NCBI GenBank assembly: GCA_000697475.1
Contig: JNEU01000614.1
Coordinates: 54,118 to 118,117, forward strand
Direction of reading: 5' to 3'
DNA from: Lichtheimia corymbifera B2541
Taxonomy: Eukaryota; Mucoromycota; Mucoromycetes; Mucorales; Lichtheimiaceae
Length of the DNA: 64,000 bases
Shown piece after piece: positions 12,030 through 23,223 of this stretch. The position numbers and the translations under genes were made by a program. The notes beneath the pieces were generated by a model. The model ran no database searches and was not told the origin of the DNA. It saw nothing but the letters and a program-made list of their open reading frames with translations. Each line of letters begins with the position of its first letter. Position 1 is the stretch's first letter.

Positions 12030-12640
12030 CCGTAATGATGTGTAGAGGCTTTATGAGAACGATGTTGATCAGCATGCCCGAGAGCTCCTTCTCACCAAGT
12101 TTCAAGGTCCAGATGGGCAATATCGGCGCGCACGGCCGTACACCCTATTTATGTTTCCATCTATCTGTCGTCTCTCCTACATTCAAGGTTTTCATAATTA
12201 ACTCTGGGGTCTTTATGGGAATGAAATTGCTCGGCGTGGTCGAAAGGATGTTGTGTGAAAGTTTCAGGTTCGAGGTGGGCAACCTCGGCGAGCAGGAGCG
12301 TCTACCCTACTTTTCTCTTACATTTGGGCTGGCCGGCATTCAAAATGTTCATAATGAACCATGCGGTTTTTAAATGAATGGAGTTGATCAGCATGTGCGA
12401 GAGTACCTTCTGACCAAGTTTCAAGTGCGAGATGGGAAATCCCAAGAAACTACATACTAATTGACTTTTTCATAAATCCGGCGCTTTCCCAATTTCCGCC
12501 CATCATAGTAAACCCCACATTATGCTCTCCCTTTCGAAATTTTCAAATGAAGTGTGGGCACTTTATTAAGACACAGTTGTTCAGCATGACCTAGAGCACA
12601 ATGTGTGAAAGTTTGAGGTTCGAGACAGGCAATCCCAATA
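12030..12640 (+). repeat. Tandem ~160-bp modules, right arm
   Basis: Four modules anchored on GTTGATCAGCATG or a variant (near 12064, 12227, 12383, 12577), each followed by an AGTTTCA(A/G)G(T/G)TCGAG-type block and a GGGCAAT block. The same modules, five in number, occur at 58.4-59.3 kb. Confidence 0.7.
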
Positions 12641-13880
12641 TGTATCATGCATTGATATCGGTGTATATAGATATGTCTGACTGGCTGACAGATATAATTT
12701 CCACCTCTTCCACTCATACTTTATTTCCCACTTCTTCCCATTCTCAACTGTTGCCCCATTTAACTACAACCATAACCTGCGAACGATTGTCCTGCTTCAT
12801 CCCACCATGTCAATGCTACGAGTGGCTTGATCCGATTGTCTTGAGCTGGAAGGCAAGCTCATGGCGTGTGCACCCCACTTCAACAACCGCGTTTCGCGAC
12901 ACTGAACGTTCTCTTGTACACTCCTTTACCACAACCAATCGTAACAGCATTCGTTCCAGCAATTGCTATTAGCAACGACTTTATTGTCTCAAGCAGCGTT
13001 CACAATCTTGTCACTCTACTGCTACAGCACGCTCCTCTGCCACAACCATCCCGTAACAGCAGCTGCCATTAGCAAGGTCTCCATTGTCTCAAGTTACTTG
13101 CGGCCTCTTCACGTGGACAACTGATAGCCATTGTATAAAAGTCTCTTTATTTATGTGTGGCAACTTGCAATGATGCATACGACTTCTAATGGATGGTCCC
13201 ATATCAGCTATCAAGTATCCCGCAATACAAGCACTCTTCGCCTTATTGAGCTGCACTGAAGATGACCAAGAAAAAGAGAGACCAACACTCGGATGGAAAG
13301 GAAGCGTATCAGCAGCGATCACAGAGGGTCTTTCTTATTGGACTCGCAACGGTTATGGATGAATGGATGGATGCAATCAAGTGCAGTAATGTGGAATCCT
13401 GGAATGTTGCTTTGGCTACCTGGCTCGTCGTCAGCAGTAACGAACACGTGGATACGGCTGAGGATGATGATGGATTAAATGAATTGGATGGCATGGAAAC
13501 GAGTGCTTATATCTTTGACAAGAGAGCATTTACCACCGTGGATAATATTGCAACATTCAAGTCAATGCATGCAACAGCTACTTTTACAATCATGGATGAA
13601 GGTGCTTGACGGCAGCAACCAAGAATACAATGACACAACGACACCTGCTGATTCTTTGTGATCCACTGGTTGGCATCTAGAAGGAAAGGAAGGATAGAAA
13701 TTTGAAGGCCGGAAGGGTAGATTGGATTATATTCACATCATTGTAACGAGACGTTGTTCCTTCTGTCATATTACATTCATTAAAGCTTCATTGCTCATAT
13801 GCTGATTAGACGATGGGTAGTGCTAATAACTGATTGTATACATGTTCAAATAGACGCTTGTATTTTCAATGTTAATAAAT

Positions 13881-15141
13881 CCATAGTACTTAATGGTACC
13901 CAACAACCCTGCTTGTTACGGAAGCTTGATCCATTGTAAGCTTAAATCATTACGGCTAAGAAAGATGATGAGCTCTGTGGCACAAGTACATACACCATAA
14001 TGCTTACCTATGACAACGGCCCTATCAGCATGATCCACCTTGTATGTATAGCCTTATATAAGAACGAACCCTAGTGGCAAACAATACCATTACCGCTCAT
14101 AGTCTTAGATGCACTGATCATTTATGCTTGTTTACCACACCATCATAGGCAGACCTTACTATTTAGGGATTGTCTATCATGCACTCTCCACCAATAAGAG
14201 CCCTTCAAACCTTGCCCTTATTAGTTTTATTACACGAGTACCTCTGCATCTTTTGTACTATCAGGGTGGAAGCCGTTAAATCACCACCATGGGAGGGCTT
14301 ACTATTTGCACCATGTCTCTTGCACCATCCTTGATTCAAACCGCCATACCAGGGGAGGCTTGATTGCTGATATCAAATGTGACCTGATCATCCTCACTGC
14401 TTACACCGAACACGTATAACAACACCAAGAGTAGGTTGACAACATGGTAAGTCACTCTATGATAACGGGGATGCGCATTAGGCGTACAAGCGATTAACTC
14501 ACCTTTATAGATCTTTTTATCACCTGCCCTAACTTGGCCTATGCACAAGTTAAAAACTTGTGCGCCCCATCACTTTATCAGCTCTTGCCTCAATTTATCA
14601 TGCACCATCCCCAACAGACAGAAACACCCACGCCCACAATGCACAATAAAAAAAGGATGTTGTCGCCGTTCATCATAAGCCCACACCTTTTTCTCTTTCG
14701 TCTGCCTGTCTTCTTTAGTTGCTTACAAGGTCAAATTGCCAAGGTTTGTGTGTTTATCACTTCTTGCAACATTATGAATGAGGGCTGATACTTGTCGTCA
14801 TTCATAGGGTTTCTTTGTTTTCCTGCTCTCATTGTTGTCATCGATCTCATTGTGATATGAATTCTTATAAAAAGGTAAACATCGATCATGTCGCTTGATG
14901 AGTCACTACTCATACACGCCACCTTGTTACTTACGATATAGCCGTCTCTCCGTGAAGCATCTGCAAAATTGGTGTTTCAGTACCATGGTCTACGTCTGGT
15001 GCTGAAGTTGACATGGTGCAACCTCCGGACCCAGCTTGAATGGTTTTGCGTATGTTCCATTGAAGACTTCGCAGAAAGGTTCATTGGTGCCTATTTGCGA
15101 TCTTCTGCATATATGGCAAGCAAGTGTATTGGCGATGACAT
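13881..15141. other. Gene-poor stretch, no supported feature
   Basis: No convincing gene. A minus-strand frame at 14336-14548 and a plus-strand frame at 14942-15130 are open but short, lack database-like motifs and have no splice model I trust. The second could be an upstream exon of the ORF that begins at 15142. Confidence 0.4.
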
Positions 15142-15945
15142 ATGTCTTCTTCTAACAAGCAAGACACAGCAATGTCAAAGATCATCCTTCAACAAGCCAT
15201 GCCAAAAACAGTCCAAGGCCATGTGGTTCTCGTTTTGGTGGGCACTGATATCTCACGCCATGATTTCAAAACTGCTACTCCCTTCTTTGCCGCAGGCCGT
15301 CCAGGAGCAGTGACTAAGACTTTGTTGTGTCAGGAAGCAGCATGGGCTAATGGAGATAAGGATTTCACCTTGGATTGCTTCCAATCAACCACGTTTCCCT
15401 TCATCAATGTCTTCCCTTGGTTGGACACGGTCAATACCAAGAAATCAGCATTACGACAATTGTATGAATACTTTTCTATCACAAAACCACTCGTCGTTAC
15501 TGGGTTAGGAAAGTGTGCTGCAACAGCTCTCTTTTCAAACTTGTTGCATCATCAAGGTTGTGGACATCGCTCAGAAGGATTCTCGTATATCAGCACAGTG
15601 GCCTTGCCTCACATTTGCTACTTTGTCAATGATGAATGGGTGGAAACCAGCGACACAGATGGTCCACCTGAAGAGAATTCTTTTATTGTGATCGGCAACT
15701 TGGATCCTGGGTACGAGAGATATGGGGAACGATCGGTCAATTTGATTGAGTTAATGGATCTCACTTGGACGGCTACCCTGTTGATTTCAGAGATTGTACT
15801 TGGCGTCCTATTGCATGATCCATCATTGTCTCGGCGCCACATCATCCAGGAATCCTGGCCCCTTATTGATCCAGTGTCACCAACTGCCAATGAACGCTTA
15901 TTGGATGTATATTCTCGGGCCGCACGGCTGAAGGATAAGTACTAG
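15142..15945 (+). CDS. Intronless ORF of unknown function (267 aa)
   Basis: Open frame of 267 codons starting at ATG 15142, with a TGA just upstream in the same frame, so this is the first usable start unless an upstream exon is spliced on. The protein is globular in composition, with a central LVVTGLGKCAAT stretch followed by a His pair and several conserved-looking aromatic patches. I do not recognise a family; the 'LGK-A---L' pattern is vaguely like DNA-glycosylase folds, but this is not enough to assign one. It lacks introns, unlike nearly every host gene here. The frame stays open after the TAG for another 19 codons (from GAA at 15946), and a second long ORF begins at once in another frame. 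The pair could therefore be one decayed or frameshifted gene, or two genes of an unclassified mobile element. Confidence 0.5.
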   Translation: MSSSNKQDTAMSKIILQQAMPKTVQGHVVLVLVGTDISRHDFKTATPFFAAGRPGAVTKTLLCQEAAWANGDKDFTLDCFQSTTFPFINVFPWLDTVNTKKSALRQLYEYFSITKPLVVTGLGKCAATALFSNLLHHQGCGHRSEGFSYISTVALPHICYFVNDEWVETSDTDGPPEENSFIVIGNLDPGYERYGERSVNLIELMDLTWTATLLISEIVLGVLLHDPSLSRRHIIQESWPLIDPVSPTANERLLDVYSRAARLKDKY

Positions 15946-15955
15946 GAATTTTATC

Positions 15956-16858
15956 GTGGCAAAAATCCAAAATCAGGCACAAACAGCAAGAAATGTCAAC
16001 AATGAGTTACTTTCCACAGCCACATGTGCACGAATGGCAGAGTATGGTGTCGCTAAAGGAGGTCCGCATTCTGATACACGAAAGAAGCAAGCGCAAACCT
16101 TGTGGAGGGTACATTTTCCAGCATTGCATATACACATATCACGAGGCGATAAGGAACGATGGATGAATTGGGTGCATGCATTGAATGAAGGTGTATCACT
16201 TTTTGCAAGCGCCATGCGTCGTGTCGGCATGTCCAATCATCATCCCTTGTGGAATTGCTTAAGACCGTTCATGCCAGCAGACAGCACAGCTGATTGGCTT
16301 CAAGACGACGAGAATTCGACCAGTGCTTGTCTCAAATGGGGAGCCGCGATGAAGCTACATCTTCCACATGATCACTTTTTCTCGACAAACCAGAAGCGCA
16401 GAATAGCAATACGGTGGCACAGCGTAGATATGACCTTGTATGCGTACATACCTGTGAACCACAAGAGGATTGTCACTTTATCAGCAACTCATCCCTTATT
16501 GATACGATGGAAAGATGGTGACAACAATGTCGATGTTGCGCTACGATTCAAGGACAAGGTGGATGCTCAACGCGATTCAATATGTCAGTACCGTATTATA
16601 TTCGAAAAGAACGACATTTATTTATACAAGGATCATGATCAGCAGCCCGCGTTCCGTTTCACAAACGAGGATGTTGATGCGGATCCAGCAGTCCGAAGGT
16701 TATGGAAACATGAAATGTTGGAACGAGCATATGTGATTGATGATGAAAAGCAACGAGAGCCCATGTCAATTGGAGTACCAGCATTTACAGCAGTAACAAA
16801 AGTGCACAACCGCCAAACATCGATCAATCGTAACGATACTGCACTTTGGCTCCTGTAG
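15956..16858 (+). CDS. Second intronless ORF of unknown function (about 300 aa)
   Basis: The frame is open from 15932 to the TAG at 16856, without an ATG at its beginning: the first codon of the listed interval is GTG and the first ATG lies about 25 codons further on. The start is therefore uncertain, and the region may be the 3' part of the preceding ORF reached by a frame change or an unseen splice. The protein is rich in Trp, His and Arg with a C-terminal half of alternating beta-like segments (WHSVDMTLYAYIP, RIIFEKNDIYLYKDHD) and an acidic stretch near residue 240. No domain was recognised. Together with the upstream ORF it forms a 1.7 kb coding block next to the giant fold-back element, which makes a mobile or lineage-specific origin plausible but unproven. 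Confidence 0.45.
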   Translation: MAKIQNQAQTARNVNNELLSTATCARMAEYGVAKGGPHSDTRKKQAQTLWRVHFPALHIHISRGDKERWMNWVHALNEGVSLFASAMRRVGMSNHHPLWNCLRPFMPADSTADWLQDDENSTSACLKWGAAMKLHLPHDHFFSTNQKRRIAIRWHSVDMTLYAYIPVNHKRIVTLSATHPLLIRWKDGDNNVDVALRFKDKVDAQRDSICQYRIIFEKNDIYLYKDHDQQPAFRFTNEDVDADPAVRRLWKHEMLERAYVIDDEKQREPMSIGVPAFTAVTKVHNRQTSINRNDTALWLL

Positions 16859-17665
16859 CGTTTTTGCATGATCACACAGCACCACTTACCACCTATATTT
16901 GGCTCCTTCAGATTTCAGCAGCATATTGGCACCCGTCACGTGTACTTTCAACGATCCTTCAAGGATTTTTGAAAAAACAACCGCCAACATCAACCATTCA
17001 ATAGCTACTGGCTTAAAATGATCCATGATGATAATATCAAGAAAGAGTCTAAAAACATTGCCGCCAACATCTTCCACTTGCTGCCGGGAAGAATTGAAAA
17101 GAGACTTTATGTTGTATCAAGCATCCCCACAATCAATGATGGCGCGCAAAGATTATAGATAAAGCGAAGAACATAATGGCCAACGTTCTACACATCCACA
17201 AAGCATCCAAGGCAACTTTTGTACATTTGTTGAAATACCGACAATAGATAACCAGAGGCAATGTATAGCTATAGCAGCGGTTGTAAAACGTTGTCAATAA
17301 ATGATCATACCTCGTAATCTGTAAGGTAGTGGTGGCCTTTATTCACGCCAGTAGTAACCGATGGACATGTGCTATATAAGAATAATAAACATGAAAGCCC
17401 AATGCTTTTTTTTTCCTACACTCATGCTGTTGAAAAGCACTTGGCGTGCCAGCAGAAGTATCAGAAATCAATCTTCCTCGTTAACATTGCATCTTTAGGT
17501 TGTAATACAAGTTCAACGTCATGCACATTTATCCAATACAAATATAAAGTCTTGAAGCTTTTGATCCATATTCATTGTTTTCATAAACCAGATCCAAACA
17601 AGCAATCCTACAGCATGATCTACCTTCTATCCTTCGTCTTGAAATCCATGTGTTTTTTGGCAATG
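16859..17665. other. Noncoding stretch, no feature seen
   Basis: AT-rich sequence with only short chance open frames. Nothing on either strand resembles a gene, RNA or terminal repeat. Confidence 0.4.
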
Positions 17666-17887
17666 ATCCTCCCAAGTGATAAAGACACCTGTGTAAATAA
17701 AAAGGCCGTGCACAGTATATGAGTGCCGTTGCGTTGATCCATCCTTTCCAAACATCCACGGCCTTACCTAGTCATTATCCTCCCAAGTGATAAAGACACC
17801 TGTGTAAATAAAAAGGCTGTGCACAGTATATGAGTGCCGTTGCGTTGATCCATCCTTTTCCAACATCCACGGCCTTACCTAGTCATT
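17666..17887 (+). repeat. Two tandem 111-bp copies
   Basis: The unit beginning ATCCTCCCAAGTGATAAAGA at 17666 is repeated almost without change at 17777; the few differences include a ggccgtg/ggctgtg change and one extra T. A degenerate third version of its end (TTGATCCATCC...CCTTACCT) is visible at about 17,970-18,040, and a more distant one at about 61,540-61,660. Confidence 0.85.
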
Positions 17888-18721
17888 ATTCAACCGCGTG
17901 CCTTCCCTTCTATCCAGAATCCTAGCATCCTGCTGTCGCTCAGACACGTCCTAGCATGGCTCTGCACGAGATATCAGCGTTCCATTACATTGATCCATCC
18001 TTTTTCCCTATCCATTGCCTTACCTGATAATACAATAGAGTCTATCATGCTGACATTGTGTTGGTGCTTGGCAACGATGCTCCTCAGCGGTGGTAGCCAA
18101 AGAGATCAAAAAGATATCCATCCAAAGGCGATAGTCGACTGATATACGCGTCATAAAAAGTGCTCCATGATTGCTTCTAGCTGCAGCTTACACAGAAGAC
18201 GCGTCCATGTGCCAGCTTTATGGGATCGCATACAATGGTGAAGGCTGGTGTTATGCTGATAGTATAAAAGAAGAAGAAGACGTTTCAAAATAACTGGCTT
18301 TTTGTTTCCCAATGTCGTTTTCTCGGTTGGCGTTGCGTGTGGTTAGTGCCGTTATTCTCATTGAAGTATACATTGCAGTGGAGTTGCCTTTTGGGTTGCG
18401 TGTAGAATAGTAGAAAGTATAAGGACAAGGCTGCAACAGGGAGGGGGACGGCTCACTTTTGATTTCTGAGCCCGAAATTCTGGTGATGAACAGCTACTGG
18501 CTATGATTCTACCCTCCACATTGAAATGTCTTTATGTCCCCATTCCTCCTTATCCACCTTCCCTAAAAATGCTACAATTTGATATTTACAATCGGTGGAT
18601 ATTCCGCTGTATTATGATATGCATGTTGCCATGGTTATCGCTCGGTTTTTTACGCCGTGTCACCTTCCAATTTGGGTAGGTCTTTGAAACAAGATGTAAA
18701 TCGTGATGCGAATAATCAATT
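17888..18721. other. Noncoding stretch, degenerate repeat remnants only
   Basis: Apart from the degenerate third copy of the 111-bp unit near 17,970-18,040, no gene or RNA was found. Confidence 0.4.
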
Positions 18722-18793
18722 GGGCTGATGGTCTAGTGGTATGATTCTCGCTTAGGGTGCGAGAGGTCCCGGGTTCGACTCCCGGTTAGCCCC
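18722..18793 (+). tRNA. tRNA-Pro (AGG)
   Basis: A 72-nt cloverleaf without intron. The acceptor stem GGGCTGA pairs with TTAGCCC (one G-T pair), followed by discriminator C. The D-arm contains GGTCTAGTGGTATGA, the anticodon stem-loop TCTCGCTTAGGGTGCGAGA places AGG in the anticodon position, and the T-arm GTCCCGGGTTCGACTCCCGG has a standard TTCGA loop. A- and B-box promoter sequences lie inside the gene as usual. A T-rich tract suited to Pol III termination starts about 45 nt downstream. It is the only canonical tRNA gene in the window. Confidence 0.97.
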
Positions 18794-19717
18794 TTCAAAT
18801 ACCTTGAAGTGATTAGCCAATCCACGATGGATTGGGATGTTCTTTTTTGTTTTTTCTCCTCTTTGGTCACGTGATTTGGACCTTGGTCGTGTTCTGTGGA
18901 TCTTGTTTTGCATATCAAGATGGTCACACGGGTGAACAGAAAAGATAGTAGGCATTTATATACTGTTATATGCATATGTAGTGTATGAAGAAATGGGAAA
19001 ATAAGGCATACTAGATCTGAAAGATGTGGTAGACTCCTTTCCATCATTGTCGAATCCAAATGTGTATCGTTTTGGCATTTGTATATCTAACATCACATCC
19101 TTGACAAAAATCATAGATGTGTCCCAAGCATTGATACATACTAGAGATGTGGATAATCGACATGCAAACCAAATACTTCAACTGCATTATGCAGAGGAGG
19201 TGTTATGGAAAACTTTTGTACTCTACGACTTGTGTATTATTATGATCTTGCGTATGCTTGCGTGCATGATAGTAAGATGGCTGGAAAAACACTCTTACTT
19301 GTATCACTGCTTGTGAACGGGATGAAATTAGAGCAAAAAAAAGAGATACAAGAACGACATATATCTACTGCACGAGAAGCTGACTACGGTAGTTTATTGC
19401 TGGAGTATGGATATGTGATACTGCTACTAAAAGAGATACAGCCATAGATACATGAAGCGAAACCCATGATGCTTATGTCGAGGAAGGAATGGGATCCATT
19501 GGGTCGTCAAAGGATAGGAGATAATTTAGATGATTGAAGCAATGGATTCCTTGTGGGGCATGATCAATGGTAAACACCGACAAGGCGTCCTTGAGAATGT
19601 GATGGTCCATCATCCTTTATTCCTTGAACACGTATTATAACCAGTAAAGTGGAAAATCTTGCAATGAAAAGTCGCATGAATGTTGAATAATCCAATATAA
19701 TACCAAATAGTGGCAAC
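18794..19717. other. Noncoding stretch, no feature seen
   Basis: Only short, overlapping chance frames downstream of the tRNA; no motif recognised. Confidence 0.4.
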
Positions 19718-20129
19718 TCATTCAGACTCCTTTGTAAACATGTGCACCTCGCAGCTGGAAACGTCACGATTGCGTTGAACGGTTTCTGGTCGAGAAACAT
19801 ATCCCGGATTACTCAATGACTGCCCGGGTTGGTTTTCACTTCATCGATGTGGTCGACTTCATATCCATCTGGACAAAGGCCATGGAATGCATTCATAATC
19901 ATCCGGGGTTTGCATGAACTGGGTTTGATGCCTTGCCATTCACCACTTTCAGAAATCGAATTGATGCAATGACGATGAATGTGCGCCTTCAAGTTAAACA
20001 CCAACCATCCGTCATGTCTTATCGGGAATCGCATGAGTTGTTCACCTGGTGAGTTAGGTATTTCACGTTGACTTTCGGCCAGATCATGGTTGGAAGGACG
20101 AGGGTAAAAAAGTCGATCTCTTCAGGTCC
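19718..20129 (-). pseudogene. HNH endonuclease relic (NUMOD/HNH_3-like)
   Basis: The minus strand reads a segment with PDGYEVDHIDEVKTNP, the core of HNH endonucleases of the homing type (consensus P-x-x-YEVDHID-x-x-x-x-NN). About 10-20 nt further on, in a different frame, it continues as LSNPGYVSRPETVQRN, which corresponds to the usual S-N-L-R-x-V-T-x-x-E-N-x-x-N end of the same motif, and stops at 19718-19720. A frameshift near 19,815-19,835 thus separates two halves of one conserved motif. Upstream the frame is open only back to about 20,129, with no start codon in a good position. This is a broken fragment of a nuclease gene, possibly once part of a mobile intron or transposable element. 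The host genome's own genes nearby give no context. Confidence 0.6.
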
Positions 20130-23100
20130 TTGTACATGATCATCATGCGTTGTCGATGTCAAACTCTTCTTGGACCGTATGACGATGAGCGTGTATTGAT
20201 GCAGGTAATAAATGCCACAATGTAATGCGCTAATGTGGGATGCTTGACGACAACAATGACCTTGATAATGAAATAAAATGCCTTGCTTGCAAAAGGAGAG
20301 GCGCCAAAAGGTAGCAATGTATTCCAAAAAAGGATTTCCTCAGTCAAGAAAAGCCCTCTATCCAGTGTTTCAATGTCGCAGGATGTAGTGGTGTGCGTTA
20401 CAAGAAGGATATTGCTGCCTCATGCCGTCAGATATATAGCCCTGAATAGAAAGTATTAGAGCACGAATGTCTTCCACGTCTACTGCTGGTGTACAAACCT
20501 ACCTTTGATCTTGTGGCTGTAGTATTTAGATACGTTGCGCGTGTAATCGTCTTGTCAAAAGTGGATCTATGGATGTGATTTGTGGTTATTAGCTGGGTTG
20601 AATAATTGTAACATGGAGCCTTGTAGTACCTTAGTATCATAGCCTCAATATGATTCTTGCTTGCTCGAACGGTGTTCTCGGCTTGGGAAACAAGGTCGAA
20701 ATTGGTGTGATGAATGTTTTGTATATCACCGTTCTAGTGGTCTACCCACGTTTGCCGTTTGGATTCCTTCACAAAAGGTGTGAGCAATCTTGAATACCAC
20801 CGTGTAGATTATACCGAGGAAACCCAGTGGTTTTGGCATACACAATGGGAAGCCGTTATATCAACCCCATGTGGGCATCTCTGTCGCACCATATCAATTT
20901 TAATCATGCCACCGGATCAAACTTTGCATATCCATCACAAGATAACATGGCTACATTGAAAGAAAGGTGATATGAATAATGGCTTCACCAAGCAATATGT
21001 TTATGTTACCTCGTCACAATGACGACCACAACAATGAAATCAGGATAACAATGAAGCACTATGAATGAGCTCAAAGATCAGCTTTAATCCAAGGATCACC
21101 AAAAATTTATCCATCATGGTACTTACAGAAGCCTGGGTTTTCGACAATGTGAGCAATCAGAAAAGTATAACGGAGGAAAGAGACGCCTGGAATGGTGAAA
21201 TCGGCGACGACATTCTTGTTTACATGTCCACGGTGGGCGTGGGTATTTCTATAGTTGCAAAAAGGACAAAGTGATTAAAAAAGATGATGCATGAGATGAT
21301 AAAGTGGTAGTGCCTTACATGACTTGCATGCTGATGATAGATTCCACCATGCTATTTGCTTGTTGATGACTGGTGTACCCAAGGTGGATGGTTGACCACA
21401 CGTGTACGCCGATGGGGGGGGGATTGAAGTGCTGGATACCATGGAAACGGATCATTATGACGTTGATGCTTACAATGCTTTCAATTGACGATGCATATGA
21501 TGAAGGGTGTAAGGATATGTTGATGCTGGTTTATGTCAAATCCACATGTGTACTATTGCGTCTGGGCTTCTGGATGTTTGGAAGGAGGTGCTTGTAGTCA
21601 TGACGTTGTCTCTTGAAGAAGGTACGATTGCGGTCGCGCCCAATATAGACTTGTTACAGTTGAATGGTGCAATTGGACTCAGGGGTTGGGTTCAGCATGT
21701 TGATTTGCAATGCAAAAAGAGGAATGTGTAATGGAGTAGGAAAGTAAAACAAAAAGAAAGGGAAGCAAGCCAACTAAATTTGGCTCTGGTAATCGACGAC
21801 CTCCCACACCGTATTGATGCCATCCTTATCATGCTTATTAAACGCTAAGGATACTCCGTATTCACCCAAAATGGATACCTACAATGTCGAGCTTTATGTT
21901 CTCTGTATCCAACTCATTCATTTACCCATACAACACAAATTTATTTATGTGCATGTTCATTAGTAGACGCTTGGGGCAGTGGTTTGATAATAAAGCTTCC
22001 TTTAGCCTATATTTCGAGAAGAGATCTATGATCGCGTGTTAAGATCCGCTACCATCATTGGTGTGAATCACACTCAAACCGGCCCAGCTTTGGAGAATAA
22101 CATTTAGGAGGATCTCAACCCGTACTTTGGCGATCATTTATCTGATGATTGAGAGCATTGAAGCTCCACCTTGTTTTGGCTGTAGCACCGAAAGGTCCGT
22201 GCATGGTCCGTGCGCAAAACAATAGGCTAAACGATAACACGATAAATTTGGTACATGATGATTGATATAGTCGGGTGCTCTGTTGCTATCTCGACACTCG
22301 GGTTATGTACTTATACAATTTTGCGTGCTTGGCAATGTAGCAGGCACATAGCATCAAGTAATGGTCATACTATTCATTTGATCCCTCGTCGTACTTGTTA
22401 CGCCTTCAATACTACCAAAGCACTACAATCAAACTATTCATCACAATGAGGGCCTTTTTGTGTGCTCAACAATCATCACATGCTTTTTTTTTATCACAAA
22501 AAGTCCTTTACACGACAATGAGGGCGGACAATGCATGGTCGGAGGAGGATGACAAAAATGAAACAGACTGAGATTTGCATGCGCCATTCAGACCCATTGT
22601 CGGCCCTGTTTGCATTCTTTTCTCTGCTCATTCCATTCATCGTCAATGCTACGGTCGGTCCTTTTTGTCCTTTATCATTCCTCTGCTACTATCATTGTCC
22701 ATTGCTGATACGTAAGAACAGCGTCTTTCCATTATCATCAGCTGATTGATAACAATGAAAACCAAAAACAAAGGGCTCGTTTGACCACCACCACAACAGT
22801 CGGATCAACCCTTTTTCCCTCTAGCTGGCTTGTACATCATGAAAAAAGACATTGTAACTCAACTGCAGTGCTATCGTCACCTCTCGATGCAAGGATCTGC
22901 ATCATTAGTATCTAGATCAATTTAACTACCACAGTGTGGATGAGACACGTTACTTTCACATCACTCTACATGATAACATTCTGTGTCATCTAAAGGGGTG
23001 AGGGGGGTGAACTATAAGGCGAATCATCGGAGCGTATATGGGAAATGATTTCAGGACAATAGAGATGAAAAAGGCCCTGACCTTAATATGGGTCGGAAGA

Positions 23101-23223
23101 AGATCCCGTGCCGACGGCTAACCATTTTCGCATTCTTGACATTCGGTTCCGATCGTTTGCATTTTATAAGACTTGCTTCGGCTGCTGCACTGTGATAATT
23201 TTATCTTACTTTTAAAACTTTTT
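20130..23223. other. 3-kb gene-poor stretch
   Basis: No supported gene. There are many short open frames on both strands, none with a recognisable domain or consistent splicing. A CCACAAGATCAAAGGT-type segment near 20,500 (minus strand) is shared with about 60,760, suggesting scattered remnants of an older repeat. Confidence 0.4.

Larger units (their letters stand above)
7565..13880. mobile_element. Giant fold-back element (nested long inverted repeat)
   Basis: Sequence from about 7,565 to 10,570 is repeated in reverse complement from about 10,580 to 13,610. Matching points found by eye include 7,640-7,880 with 13,260-13,500, 8,290-8,420 with 12,740-12,890, 8,700-8,760 with 12,380-12,440, 9,361-9,643 with 11,506-11,788, and 10,470-10,510 with 10,640-10,680. 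Their coordinate sums all lie close to 21,145, so the symmetry centre is near 10,575. The arms diverge by roughly 10-25 percent with small indels. The right side continues about 270 bp further (to about 13,880) in similarity to a third copy at 58-60.6 kb. No open frame in the structure looks like a transposase or other enzyme. The best description is a non-autonomous fold-back (FB-like) element with arms of about 3 kb built from internal sub-repeats. Origin by segmental inverted duplication is an alternative. Confidence 0.8.

Noticed and set aside
11463..13661. Many short open frames in the fold-back arms, some similar between copies
   Set aside because: The similarity follows from DNA repeat homology. 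Frames are broken differently in each copy and none shows domain features.
14336..14548. Minus-strand frame with a hydrophobic LLLVLLYVFG segment
   Set aside because: Single short frame without a recognisable signal, splice partner or homology; a chance hydrophobic run is likely.
15939..15985. A short intron joining the two unknown ORFs at 15.1-16.9 kb
   Set aside because: A GT...AG pair of about 40 nt exists, but it is shorter than all other introns here and the donor is poor; not supported enough to merge the ORFs.
21773..21878. A minus-strand exon-like segment (AG acceptor, 34 codons, TAG) containing AFNKHDKDG
   Set aside because: Attractive alone, but no upstream exon in a matching frame was found; left as a possible decayed gene fragment.
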